A stretch of 64,000 bases of DNA, taken from the NCBI RefSeq assembly GCF_036231905.1, contig NZ_JAZARE010000011.1:124001-188000 (forward strand), read 5' to 3'. The notes below the pieces were generated by a model. It searched no databases and was not told where the DNA came from. It worked only from the letters and a program-made list of their open reading frames with translations. A program made the translations under genes and the position numbers. Origin of the DNA: CAMLIZ01 sp036231905 (GTDB lineage Bacteria; Pseudomonadota; Gammaproteobacteria; Burkholderiales; Burkholderiaceae_C). The first letter of the stretch is position 1, and every line of letters begins with the position of its first letter. Below, one piece after another: positions 16,771-24,738 of the stretch.

Positions 16771-17135
16771 GGTGCCACCAGCTTCTGCACGACCGACAGC
16801 AGCTGCTCCGGCCGGAAGGGCTTGACCACCCAGGCCTTGAGCCCGGCCTCCTGGCCGGCGCGCTTCTTGGCCTCGGCGCTTTCGGTGGTGAGCATCACGA
16901 TGGGCGTGAACTTGTACAGCGGCAGCTGCTTCACGGCCTTGGCGAAGCCCAGCCCATCGAGGTTGGGCATGTTGAGGTCGCTGACGATCAGGTGCACCTT
17001 CTGGCCGTTGAGCTTGGCCAGCGCATCCTTGCCGTCGCTGCCTTCCAGCACGTCGTAGCCGGCGCCCTTGAGTGCAATGCCGACCACCTGCCGCAGCGAG
17101 GCGGAGTCGTCGACGATCATGATGGTCTTTGCCAT
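16767..17135 (-). CDS. cheY: CheY-type single-domain response regulator
   Basis: 122-residue receiver domain with no output domain. It has the acidic pocket MIVDDSASLRQV, the phospho-acceptor Asp in LIVSDLNMPNLDG, Thr in VMLTTES and Lys in VVKPFRPEQLL. It is the likely phosphorylation target of the CheA encoded in the same operon. Whether it acts on the flagellar motor or another output cannot be read from the sequence. Confidence 0.95.
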   Translation of the reverse strand: MAKTIMIVDDSASLRQVVGIALKGAGYDVLEGSDGKDALAKLNGQKVHLIVSDLNMPNLDGLGFAKAVKQLPLYKFTPIVMLTTESAEAKKRAGQEAGLKAWVVKPFRPEQLLSVVQKLVAP

Positions 17136-17150
17136 GGGGAGTGCTCCGCC

Positions 17151-18287
17151 TCAGAAAAAGGTGATCTCGGTGTCCGCCGGCGCTGCCGCCTGCGCCTGGC
17201 CGCCGCCGTGCACGGCGCGTTCTTCATGCGTGGCGTAGCTCAGCGCCAGCTCGCCCAGCAGCGGCTCGGCATCCGCGGGTTGCAGCAGGCCGTCGGCCTC
17301 GAAGCGCCGCCGGCTCGCGTCCAGCGCGTCCGGCATGCGCTCGATGTTGGACTTCACGTGCGACACGATCTGGTTCACACGGTCCTGGAACTGCAGCTGC
17401 ACCAGCGCTTCGGACACCTCCTCGCGGATCTCCACGCTGCGCTCGCGCAGCACCGCGGCCGAGTCGGACAGCGCCTGCGTGGCGCCTTGCAGGCCGCCCA
17501 GCACTTCGCCGATGCGGTGCTGGCACAGCTGCACCGACTGCGCGTCCTGCCGGGAGGCGGAGGTGGCGCTGGCATGCGTGGCCAGGATGGCGTCGCTGAT
17601 CACGGCCACCTTGTCGCTGATGCGCTGGCCGGTCTCGCCTGACAGCGAGGACAGCTTGCGCACCTCCTGCGCCAGCACCGCGAAACCGCGGCCCTGTTCC
17701 CCCGCATGGGCCGCCTCGATTGCCGCATTGATCGCCAGCAGGTTGGTCTGCCAGGCGATCTGGCCCACGTCCACCGCCATCTGGCGCAACTCGTCGGTGA
17801 AACCGGTGAGCTCGGTCACCTTGGCCATCATGGCCGCCTTGCCGTCCAGTGCGGACTGCATGGCATCGACCACCTTGCGCAGCTCCTGGCTGCTCTGGGC
17901 AAACAGGGCGGCGAGTTCCTCACCACCGGCCGCACCCTGGGTCTGCAGCGCCTGCTCCAGGCGTTCCACGATGGCACCGAAGCGCACCGCCAGGGCCGAC
18001 ACCGCGGTTTCCATCTGGCCGCGCGAGCTTTCCAGCTGCCCGCTCCACACCGGCGCCAGCTGCTGCGCAAACCGATGGTTGCCCTGCATGTAGCCATCGA
18101 TGACGGCTCGGCACTCGCGCTCGCGCCGCACCAGCTGCCAGCTGCAGGCCGCGCCCAGCGTGAGCAGCACGGCTGCGGCCACACCGGCCGGTACGCCGGC
18201 GCCCGCAAGGCCGAGCAACAGTGCCGAGGCCAGGGCGCCGATGGCGGCGGGCGCGGCAAGCAGCGGTCGAGGCAGGAGCGAAGTCAT
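17151..18287 (-). CDS. MCP-like signalling protein with membrane hairpin and no periplasmic sensor
   Basis: 378-residue protein. The start at 18287 (MTSLLPRPLLAAPAAIGALA) gives two adjacent hydrophobic stretches within residues 8-50, a hairpin with practically no periplasmic loop. The signalling core is short but typical (VDVGQIAWQTNLLAINAAIE, then AGEQGRGFAVLAQEVRKLS). Beyond it lies an extra helical stretch with LVQLQFQDRVNQIVSHV, reminiscent of the Gln-Asp region of CheZ, and the C-terminus ends DTEITFF. It is probably the first gene of the chemosensory operon, 15 bases upstream of cheY. What it senses is unknown; a cytoplasmic or membrane-state signal is a guess. Confidence 0.88.
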   Translation of the reverse strand: MTSLLPRPLLAAPAAIGALASALLLGLAGAGVPAGVAAAVLLTLGAACSWQLVRRERECRAVIDGYMQGNHRFAQQLAPVWSGQLESSRGQMETAVSALAVRFGAIVERLEQALQTQGAAGGEELAALFAQSSQELRKVVDAMQSALDGKAAMMAKVTELTGFTDELRQMAVDVGQIAWQTNLLAINAAIEAAHAGEQGRGFAVLAQEVRKLSSLSGETGQRISDKVAVISDAILATHASATSASRQDAQSVQLCQHRIGEVLGGLQGATQALSDSAAVLRERSVEIREEVSEALVQLQFQDRVNQIVSHVKSNIERMPDALDASRRRFEADGLLQPADAEPLLGELALSYATHEERAVHGGGQAQAAAPADTEITFF

Positions 18288-18424
18288 GCGGTGACTTCGA
18301 CCCACCGCATGGCGGCCGTATAGGGATTTCACCGAGGCGCCTGCCACCGGGTGTGCACAGCACCACGCCGTGCCCCACCACCGGCGGAACTTTGTGTCCA
18401 GCGCTGCGCCGAGCGCGGTGCTTG

Positions 18425-19399
18425 TCAGCCGGCGGTGGCCACCGGCAAGGCGAGATCGCCCACCGACACCACCTCGGCCAGCGGCTTGCCGGCCGCCACC
18501 CAGGCGTCCAGGCCACCCGCCAGGGGCCGCGCACGCACCAGCCCGGCGTCGGCCAGCAGCCGCGCCGCGCGGGCAGCGGACACCTCGTTGGGGCAGCTGC
18601 AGTACAGCACGATGTCACGGTCGCGCGGCAGCTCGCCCGCAATGGCGGGCACCGCATCCAGCTCCACCGTGATGGCACCGGGAATGCGGCGCCCATCGGC
18701 CTGGGCACTGGCGGCCGAGCGCACGTCGATCACCACCGGCGCATCGCCCTGCTGCATCAGCCGGTGCAGCTGGTCCACGCTGATGCGCTCGATCTCCACC
18801 GAGCGGGCGAAGCGCCGGCGGCGCCACAGGCGCAGCGCCACCGCGGCGGCCAGGGCCAGCACCAGCACGCCGAAGGCCACCGCGCCGGTGCCTGCCATCA
18901 CGTCCAGCACCTGCTGGATCTGCGTGCTGAACACCATGCCCAGCGCGAGGAAGGCCCCTGTCCACACCAGCGCCGCCAGCACTTCGAAGGCGACGAAGCG
19001 GCCGATGGACATGCCCAGCGCACCGGCCATGGGCGCCGCCACCACCGACACGCCCGGCACGAACTTGGCCGCCACCAGCGAGCTGCCGCCCCAGCGGCCA
19101 ATGAGCGCCTCGCTCTGGCGCACGCAGGTGTCCGGGGACAGGGAGATGCGGCACAGCAGCCGCATCACGCGGTGGCCGTAGTGCCGGCCGGCCTGGAACC
19201 ACAGCGCGTCACCGGCGATGTTGGCCACGACCGACACCGCGACCACGGCGGCCAGCGACAGCTGGCCGGCCGCACCCAGCCCACCGGCCACCACCAGCAG
19301 TGGCGACGCGGGCACCGGCGCGCCAATGCGCGCGGCGAGCGTGGTCACAAAGACCACGAGCACACCATGCTCCACCAGCAGGGCAATCAGTTCGGGCAT
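18425..19399 (-). CDS. DedA-family membrane protein fused to a rhodanese domain
   Basis: 324-residue fusion. Residues about 1-205 are a DedA/VTT membrane domain (PVPASPLLVVAGGL, FVPGVSVVAAPMAGALGMS, WTGAFLALGMVF). Residues about 220-315 are a rhodanese domain with the active-site Cys in DIVLYCSCPNEVSAARAA and GGLDAWVAAGKPL near the end. DedA proteins take part in membrane lipid and proton homeostasis; rhodaneses move sulfane sulfur. The start at 19399 is used because the upstream extension (MRLPRLRHTG) has no sign of being coding. Confidence 0.92.
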   Translation of the reverse strand: MPELIALLVEHGVLVVFVTTLAARIGAPVPASPLLVVAGGLGAAGQLSLAAVVAVSVVANIAGDALWFQAGRHYGHRVMRLLCRISLSPDTCVRQSEALIGRWGGSSLVAAKFVPGVSVVAAPMAGALGMSIGRFVAFEVLAALVWTGAFLALGMVFSTQIQQVLDVMAGTGAVAFGVLVLALAAAVALRLWRRRRFARSVEIERISVDQLHRLMQQGDAPVVIDVRSAASAQADGRRIPGAITVELDAVPAIAGELPRDRDIVLYCSCPNEVSAARAARLLADAGLVRARPLAGGLDAWVAAGKPLAEVVSVGDLALPVATAG

Positions 19400-19432
19400 C
19401 GGCCCAGTGTGCCGCAGCCGCGGAAGCCGCAT

Positions 19433-19858
19433 TCAAGGCAGGCTCTTCGGCCGCTCGCCGGTGGCGATCCATTCCCCGTAGAAATCGAGCTTGCCGTCCA
19501 GCAGCTGCAAGGCCTGGGTGCATTCGGCGATGGTCTGCTGCACCCGCGTGCGGTGCGCTGCCAGCAGCTCGCGCCGTTGCTTCAAGGTGCTGCGCCCCTG
19601 TTTCACCAGCGCGGTGTAGCGCCGCATCTCGGCAATCGACATCCCGGTGCGGCGCAGCCGCTCCATCAGCTGCAGCCAGCCCACGTGGCGCTCGGTGTAG
19701 CGGCGCCGCCCGGCGGTGTCGCGCACCACGCCGGGCACCAGCCCCTGCGCCTCGTACCAGCGGATGGTGTGCACGCTGCGCCCGGTGCGCCGGGCGAGCT
19801 CGCCGATGCCCAGGGCGGGAACTGGCGCCGAGGCGCGATGGGGCGTGGCAGCTTGCAT
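19433..19858 (-). CDS. MerR-family transcriptional regulator
   Basis: 141-residue regulator. The winged HTH is LGIGELARRTGRSVHTIRWY, followed by EAQGLVPGVVRDTAGRRRY, LMERLRRTGMSIAEMRRYTA and a coiled-coil dimerisation helix. The C-terminal tail is short and has no metal-binding cysteines, so a small organic effector is more likely than a metal. It begins 5 bases after the stop of the SnoaL-like gene, so the two are likely co-transcribed. Confidence 0.92.
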   Translation of the reverse strand: MQAATPHRASAPVPALGIGELARRTGRSVHTIRWYEAQGLVPGVVRDTAGRRRYTERHVGWLQLMERLRRTGMSIAEMRRYTALVKQGRSTLKQRRELLAAHRTRVQQTIAECTQALQLLDGKLDFYGEWIATGERPKSLP

Positions 19859-19863
19859 GCGGG

Positions 19864-20271
19864 TCAGCGCTGGTACCAGACGTGGAAGACGTGCAGCGAA
19901 TCGTAGTACTCGCGCACCTCGCAGATGCGGCCGTCGCGCACGCGCATGACCGTGTGGTATTCGTTGTCGTAGACGCGGCCGTTCTTCAAGGTGCCGTGCG
20001 ACTGCACCTCCAGCGCCACCGTGTCGCCCTCGGCCACCATGTGCTTGACCCGCATGCGCAGGCCGTCTTCCAGCTGGGCCGTCATGCGGCGGAACACGCG
20101 GGCAATCTGCTCCTTGCTGAGCGTGCCCGTACCGGGCAGCTGATCCGGCTTGCCGGCCAGCCACCATGTGGCGTCATCGGCCAGCGTCGCCAGCGCACCG
20201 TCGATGTCGTTGGCATCGAAGCGGGCGAAGAAGCTGGCCGCCAGCTGCTTGTTGTCTTGAAGGCTGTTCAT
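19864..20271 (-). CDS. SnoaL-like / NTF2-fold protein
   Basis: 135-residue protein with the cone-shaped SnoaL/NTF2 fold: FFARFDANDIDGALATLADD at the start, ATWWLAGKPDQLPGTGTLSK, then VALEVQSHGTLKNGRVYDNE and DGRICEVREYYDSLHVFHVW. Members are isomerase- or hydrolase-like or bind small hydrophobic ligands; the substrate here cannot be named. The start at 20271 has a GGAG site upstream. It is followed directly by the MerR gene. Confidence 0.85.
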   Translation of the reverse strand: MNSLQDNKQLAASFFARFDANDIDGALATLADDATWWLAGKPDQLPGTGTLSKEQIARVFRRMTAQLEDGLRMRVKHMVAEGDTVALEVQSHGTLKNGRVYDNEYHTVMRVRDGRICEVREYYDSLHVFHVWYQR

Positions 20272-20330
20272 CGGGGGACTCCGGTTCGTGAAGGGACGGC
20301 GCCATTTCACGACCTAGAGTGCACTCGATG

Positions 20331-21599
20331 TCAAGGGCCTTTTTCGAGCTGGTTCACGTGCTGCTGCGCGTCCTGGAGGTCCCGGTTCAGCTCGGCCAGG
20401 TAGCGCGTGCGTTCCTCGCCCGACCATTCCGCGTCGGCAAACGACGCGAGCGCATGCACGGCGCTGGTGTGCACCTTGCCGGCGCGGCGCGGCATCAGGC
20501 TGCGATCGGGAAAGGTGTCGGGCCGCAGCAGTAACGCCTCCACGTCGCGCAAGGCCAGCGGGAACGCCGGCTTGCCGTCGCGCACCAGCTTGCCGAACAG
20601 GCCCAGCCGGAACTCCTGCGCGCCAGCGGCCACCTCGTCGTTGAAGGTGAGCAGCGCAAACGGCTTGCCCGTCGCGTCATCCACCCGCGCGGTGACCACG
20701 TAGCGCCCGGGCTCGCGCACCTGGGCCTTGAGGTAGAAGTTGAGCGAGCCGTCTTCCATCGCCTCGCGCACGCCGCCCGCCCAGGTGGCCGGTGGCTCGG
20801 GCGTGTAGAAGATGTCGAAGTAGGTCGCGCCCTGCTGGCCGCGGTATTCGAGGAAGACCTCCACGCGGATGGCACCGGCCAGTCGTGCGAAGCCCTGGCT
20901 GGCCGGTTGCAGCCGGGTGCTGAAGACGCGGTCGCCCGCCGTGGCGTCGCCGGCCGCGCCCTCGTCGTTGAACTCGACCGGCAGGACCGGGAAGTACGAG
21001 GCGGTGTTCGGCGCAGGCACTTCGCGCGCGGCGGCCCGCAGCACGCGCAAAGGTTGAGCAGCGCCGGCTTCGTCGCGCACGGCCACGGTGAAGCGCACGC
21101 TCTCCTGCCCTTGCACGAACACCCGCTCCTGCGAGGTGCTGAGCTTCACGCCCTGCACGAGCTTGCCGTCCGGCGAGCGCAGTGCATGTTCCTCGGTGAT
21201 GGGCTCGTTGGGATGGACCTGGTCGGGGTGCTCGGCGATCGGCCGCGACTCATGGGGATAGCGGGTGGCAGCGCGGTAGCCCTCGAGCGACGCACGTGCG
21301 CGCTCCAGGCGCAGCTGCCACAGCTGCAGCTGCGCCTCGCGGGCCTGAAGGCCGGCGGCACTGTAGGGCGCACCGGCCAGGGCGCGGCCCGCGGCCCAGC
21401 CGCGTGGCGGCACCGATGCAGCGGATGCCACAGCGGCTGGCCCGGCCGGCGCGGCGGCCGGTGCGGCGGCAGCCCGCGGCGCCTCGCTCACCGACCACAG
21501 CAGCCAGGCCAGCACCAGCCCGGACGCCGGTGCCACCCACCAGGCCCAGTGCCCTTGCTGCGCTGCGCGGCCGGCCCGGCCTGCGCGGCTAGCGCGCAT
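20331..21599 (-). CDS. Membrane-anchored protein of unknown function, choice-of-anchor-X-like
   Basis: 422-residue protein. Residues about 19-38 (WAWWVAPASGLVLAWLLWSV) form one membrane anchor, followed by an Ala/Pro-rich linker. The remainder looks periplasmic and beta-rich: SVRFTVAVRDEAGAAQPLRV, YFPVLPVEFNDEGAAGDATA, GDRVFSTRLQP, YVVTARVDDATGKPFALLTF. The D-x-T-x-G-D-x-(V/I)-(F/Y) arrangement resembles choice-of-anchor-X repeats. The gene overlaps the end of the upstream hydrolase-like gene by 11 bases, so the two are coupled and probably act together outside the cytoplasm. No function is assigned. Confidence 0.75.
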   Translation of the reverse strand: MRASRAGRAGRAAQQGHWAWWVAPASGLVLAWLLWSVSEAPRAAAAPAAAPAGPAAVASAASVPPRGWAAGRALAGAPYSAAGLQAREAQLQLWQLRLERARASLEGYRAATRYPHESRPIAEHPDQVHPNEPITEEHALRSPDGKLVQGVKLSTSQERVFVQGQESVRFTVAVRDEAGAAQPLRVLRAAAREVPAPNTASYFPVLPVEFNDEGAAGDATAGDRVFSTRLQPASQGFARLAGAIRVEVFLEYRGQQGATYFDIFYTPEPPATWAGGVREAMEDGSLNFYLKAQVREPGRYVVTARVDDATGKPFALLTFNDEVAAGAQEFRLGLFGKLVRDGKPAFPLALRDVEALLLRPDTFPDRSLMPRRAGKVHTSAVHALASFADAEWSGEERTRYLAELNRDLQDAQQHVNQLEKGP

Positions 21600-22479
21600 T
21601 GAGCTCCATGTCGGCGCGCACCTTGGACACCACGCCGCCCCAGTTGCCGTTGGTGTAGTGGTTCAGGGATTCGTTGTCGTCACGGAACACCACCGAGTGG
21701 TTGGTCCACTTGGCGCGCCCGCCTTCGGCCGCGCTGGTGCCCAGCGTGAGGTCGTTGCAGAACCAGTCCGAGGGGTTGCAGTACGAGCCGCCGGAGCTGC
21801 CCGAGACGCCGCCGCTGGAGTGGTAGGCCACCGCCTCGTCGTCCTGCCCGGGCAGGATGCCGGAGTACAAGGTGCCCTTGGCCCCGGCATACATGTAGAA
21901 CATCTTGCCGCGGGTGTTGTTGTGGTTGTACATGGCACGCGCGGTGGTGGTCTTCAGGTCCTGCACCAGCGGCTCGGACGTGGCCCAGGAGCCGGCGTCG
22001 GACAGCTCCGAGCCACCAGCCGCCCCAGCGGCGACGTCCACCCACTTGATGTTCCAGCCGGTCTGCGTGGTGCCGTCGCTGTTGCTGCACTGGCCCGACG
22101 CATTCGGCGACGGGTTCTTCTTGTAGCGGGCGGAGCCGCCGTACATGTCCAGCGTGTAGCCGATCATCAGGTCGCCCGCGCTGTGCACGGCGATGTAGCA
22201 CCAGTTGGGCCCGGTGCAGTAGCAGTCCAGCGCATCGCGTACCAGGTAGTTCTGGTCGGAGATGTGGTGGTAGCCGTCCCAGTTGACCGACTTCTTGTTC
22301 ACCCCGGCATTGGCCGACGACGGGCCCCAGTAGCTGAAGTCGGCATGGTTGCCGAGCTGGCCACCGCCGGTGCGGCCATTGATCCAGAGGGAATAGTTGG
22401 TGGCATAGGCCGTCATGGCCCCCAATGCCGCGGCGAGCGCCACCCACTTCAACACCGACCCGATCCAGGAAGAACGCAT
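21589..22479 (-). CDS. Secreted hydrolase-like protein (possible alpha/beta hydrolase)
   Basis: 296-residue exported protein. The start at 22479 gives a signal peptide (MRSSWIGSVLKWVALAAALG, then AMTAYA). YSLWINGRTGGG may be the oxyanion-hole region, WCYIAVHSAGDLMIGYTLDM contains a nucleophile-elbow-like VHSAG, and acidic and His-containing stretches follow (LPGQDDEAVAYHSSGG, KWTNHSVVFRDDNESLNHYT). Several Cys pairs (YCTGPNWC, YCNPSDWFC) suggest disulfides. I read it as a lipase-like fold with low certainty; no substrate can be given. It overlaps the gene for the membrane-anchored partner. Confidence 0.7.
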   Translation of the reverse strand: MRSSWIGSVLKWVALAAALGAMTAYATNYSLWINGRTGGGQLGNHADFSYWGPSSANAGVNKKSVNWDGYHHISDQNYLVRDALDCYCTGPNWCYIAVHSAGDLMIGYTLDMYGGSARYKKNPSPNASGQCSNSDGTTQTGWNIKWVDVAAGAAGGSELSDAGSWATSEPLVQDLKTTTARAMYNHNNTRGKMFYMYAGAKGTLYSGILPGQDDEAVAYHSSGGVSGSSGGSYCNPSDWFCNDLTLGTSAAEGGRAKWTNHSVVFRDDNESLNHYTNGNWGGVVSKVRADMELNAR

Positions 22480-22617
22480 GCTGCCTCCGTTGGCTGGTGT
22501 GCCGTATTGCACGACTGTGCGAGGCCAGTATCAAATCGGCGCACTCCGTGCCGCAGCGGGATTTCCCGGTGCCCAGAATCAGCGCGCCGCAAAGACAACA
22601 AACCGGCTTCCGAAGTC

Positions 22618-23746
22618 ATGACCCATCCGCAGTCTGCCCGTCGACTCACGGCGTGGTTGCTGGGCACCGAGCCCAAGCAGCGGCTGCGGCTGCTGCGCTC
22701 GCTGCTGGGTGGCGGCGTGTGCGCGGTGGCCATTGGCGTGGTGCTGTTCTGCGTGGCGAGCGGTTTTGCCCGTCCCGACCCTGCACGATGGCTCGTCGCT
22801 TACCTGGTGGGCGGCATGCTGTGCTTCTTCACCACGCTGCGCGTGGGCTGGAACCAGCGCTTTGCCGAGCCCTCGCTCACGCTGCCGCAGATGGCGTTCG
22901 CCGTGACCGGCATGACCGGCGCCTACGCGGTGTGCGGCCCGGCGCGCGGCGCCTTTTTGCCGCTGCTGGCGTGTGCCATGGTCTTTGGCTCATTCACGCT
23001 GCCACGGCAACGCATGCTGCAAGCGTGCGGCCACGCTGGTGTTGTTGCTCGCCACCTGCATCGCCATGCCGCTGCTGGACCCGCAGCGCTACGACGCGCG
23101 GGTGGAGGCCGTGCACTTCCTGCTTTGCCTGGTGTCGCTGCCGGTGATCTCCGCAGTGGCTGCGGACCTGAGCACCACGCGCGCCAAATGGAAGGCCCAG
23201 CGCCAGGCGCTGGCCGACGCGCTCGGGCGCATCCAGATCCTGGCCACGCGTGATGAACTCACCGGCCTGGTGAACCGGCGCCACATGCAGGAGCTGCTCC
23301 ACACTGAAACCCTGCGCGCGCGCCGCAGCGGCCACGCGGCCTGCATCGCCATGCTGGACCTGGACTTCTTCAAGGCGGTGAACGACCGTTTCGGCCACGC
23401 CGGCGGTGACACGGTGCTGAAGACTTTTGCGAACCTGGCCGTCGCGACCGCGCGGCGCTCCGACGTGGTGTGCCGCTGGGGCGGCGAGGAGTTCCTGTGG
23501 CTGCTGCCCGACACAACTGCGGCGGACGCCGAGCTGGCACTGCAGCGCCTGCATGTGCGCTTGTCGCAAACCGCGGAGTGGATCGCGGGCGAGTCGCTGC
23601 AGATCACCATGTCCGCCGGCATGACGGAGCTGCGCGGCGGGGAGGCGCCGGAGGCGGCGGAGGCGGCGGTGGAGCGCGCCGATCAGGCCTTGTACGAGGC
23701 CAAGCGCCAGGGGCGCCACCGCACGGTGGTGCGGCTGGGGCCCTGA
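22618..23746 (+). pseudogene. GGDEF diguanylate cyclase gene with a one-base frameshift
   Basis: The gene starts MTHPQSARRLTAWLLGTEPK and encodes several membrane helices (about 23 residues each from AVAIGVVLFCVASGFA to LPLLACAMVFGSF). Near 23026 the frame breaks: removing one base restores a continuous reading frame through the last helices (TLVLLLATCIAMPLL) and the catalytic domain, in the frame open from 22973. The GGDEF domain is complete, with DELTGLVNRRHM, LDLDFFKAVNDRFGH, the I-site RRSD and the active-site WGGEEF. If the shift is real, the N-terminal membrane part is separated from the cyclase. If it is a sequencing error, this is an ordinary six-helix diguanylate cyclase. Confidence 0.85.
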
Positions 23747-23767
23747 GGGGCCCTTGCGCCGCGACCG

Positions 23768-23977
23768 TTATTCGTCGTCGGTCAGGTCGACTTCGCGGTC
23801 GAAGTCCTCGACCGCCGCTTCGCCACCCTTCTTCGGGATCAGCGGCTTGTCCAGCGGGCGGTACACGCGGCGGTGCAGGCCGTCGAGGCGGGCCGATGAT
23901 TCGATGGCCTGGAGCACGCTTTCCGGGTTCATCATCAACGCGAACGGGTTGATGGGGGCAGCTTGGACTTGGGCCAT
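23768..23977 (-). CDS. Small acidic protein of unknown function
   Basis: 69-residue protein starting MAQVQAAPINPFALMMNPES with a GGAG ribosome site 8 bases upstream. Central features are VLQAIESSARLDGLHRRVYR and PLDKPLIPKKGG; the tail is acidic (EDFDREVDLTDDE). No membrane segment or known motif. Length, start context and codon use suggest a real gene. No function is assigned. Confidence 0.7.
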   Translation of the reverse strand: MAQVQAAPINPFALMMNPESVLQAIESSARLDGLHRRVYRPLDKPLIPKKGGEAAVEDFDREVDLTDDE

Positions 23978-24096
23978 TCGGATCTCCGGTCTGACGCGAA
24001 TTGCGTCTTGGTATGACCGGACTGTAGGAGCCCGAGCCCATGCGCCATAGTCGGCGCCGGCCCAAACACCGTGTCGGAAAGGCGCTGACAAGCGCG

Positions 24097-24738
24097 TCAG
24101 CGCAGCAGAGCCTGCAGCCGCTGGGCCAGCGCCTCGCGCCCGGCCAGGCGGGCAAAGTCGGCCGCGGTGAGCGACTGGTCATTGCGCAGCTTGGGGTCGG
24201 CCCCGCGGGCGAGCAGCAGTTGCACCGAGGCTTCACTGCCGTATCGCGCGGCCATCATCAAGGGCGTGGTGCCGTTCGGCGCGCGGGCGTCCACCGGGGC
24301 GCCCTTGTCCAGCAGCAGGGCGAGCGCCTTGGGTTCGGGGCCGCTGGCGGCATAGAGCACCGGCGACCAGCCCTCGCGGTGGAGCGTGGCGCCGCGGTCC
24401 AGCAACCGGCTTTCCCAGTCGGCCCGGCCGCGAAGCGCCGCCATCATCAGCGGCGTTTCGCCGGCCGTGTTGCTCGCGTTGACGTCGGTCTCCGGATGGC
24501 GCAACAAGGCGTCCGCCGCGTCGAAGGCGTTGCCACGCAGTGCCAGGTACAGGCCCACCTGCCCTTTCTCGTCCCGTGTGTTGGGATCCATGCCACGCTG
24601 GAGTAGGCCCTGCACGGCGCGGCCGTCGTTGCGCTGGATGGCCTGGAAGAAGTCTTCGTACGAGCCGGCGTTGGCGAATGAAAACGAAGCCGTGACAAGG
24701 AGATAGACAACGTTTCTGAGAAACCACTTTAAGTTCAT
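24097..24738 (-). CDS. Exported ankyrin-repeat protein
   Basis: 213-residue protein with an N-terminal signal sequence (MNLKWFLRNVVYLLVTASFS) and about five ankyrin repeats. Clear ones are RNDGRAVQGLLQRGMDPNTR, GETPLMMAALRGRADWESRL and GTTPLMMAARYGSEASVQLL with the following LARGADPKLRN. Such proteins usually bind a partner in the periplasm. Its ATG overlaps the tatD stop (ATGA), so it is the last gene of the mltG-tmk-holB-pilZ-tatD operon. Confidence 0.9.
   Translation of the reverse strand: MNLKWFLRNVVYLLVTASFSFANAGSYEDFFQAIQRNDGRAVQGLLQRGMDPNTRDEKGQVGLYLALRGNAFDAADALLRHPETDVNASNTAGETPLMMAALRGRADWESRLLDRGATLHREGWSPVLYAASGPEPKALALLLDKGAPVDARAPNGTTPLMMAARYGSEASVQLLLARGADPKLRNDQSLTAADFARLAGREALAQRLQALLR

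Noticed and set aside
14485..17058. 857-codon plus-strand open frame
   Set aside because: Antisense to cheA, the STAS gene and cheY, all with intact motifs.
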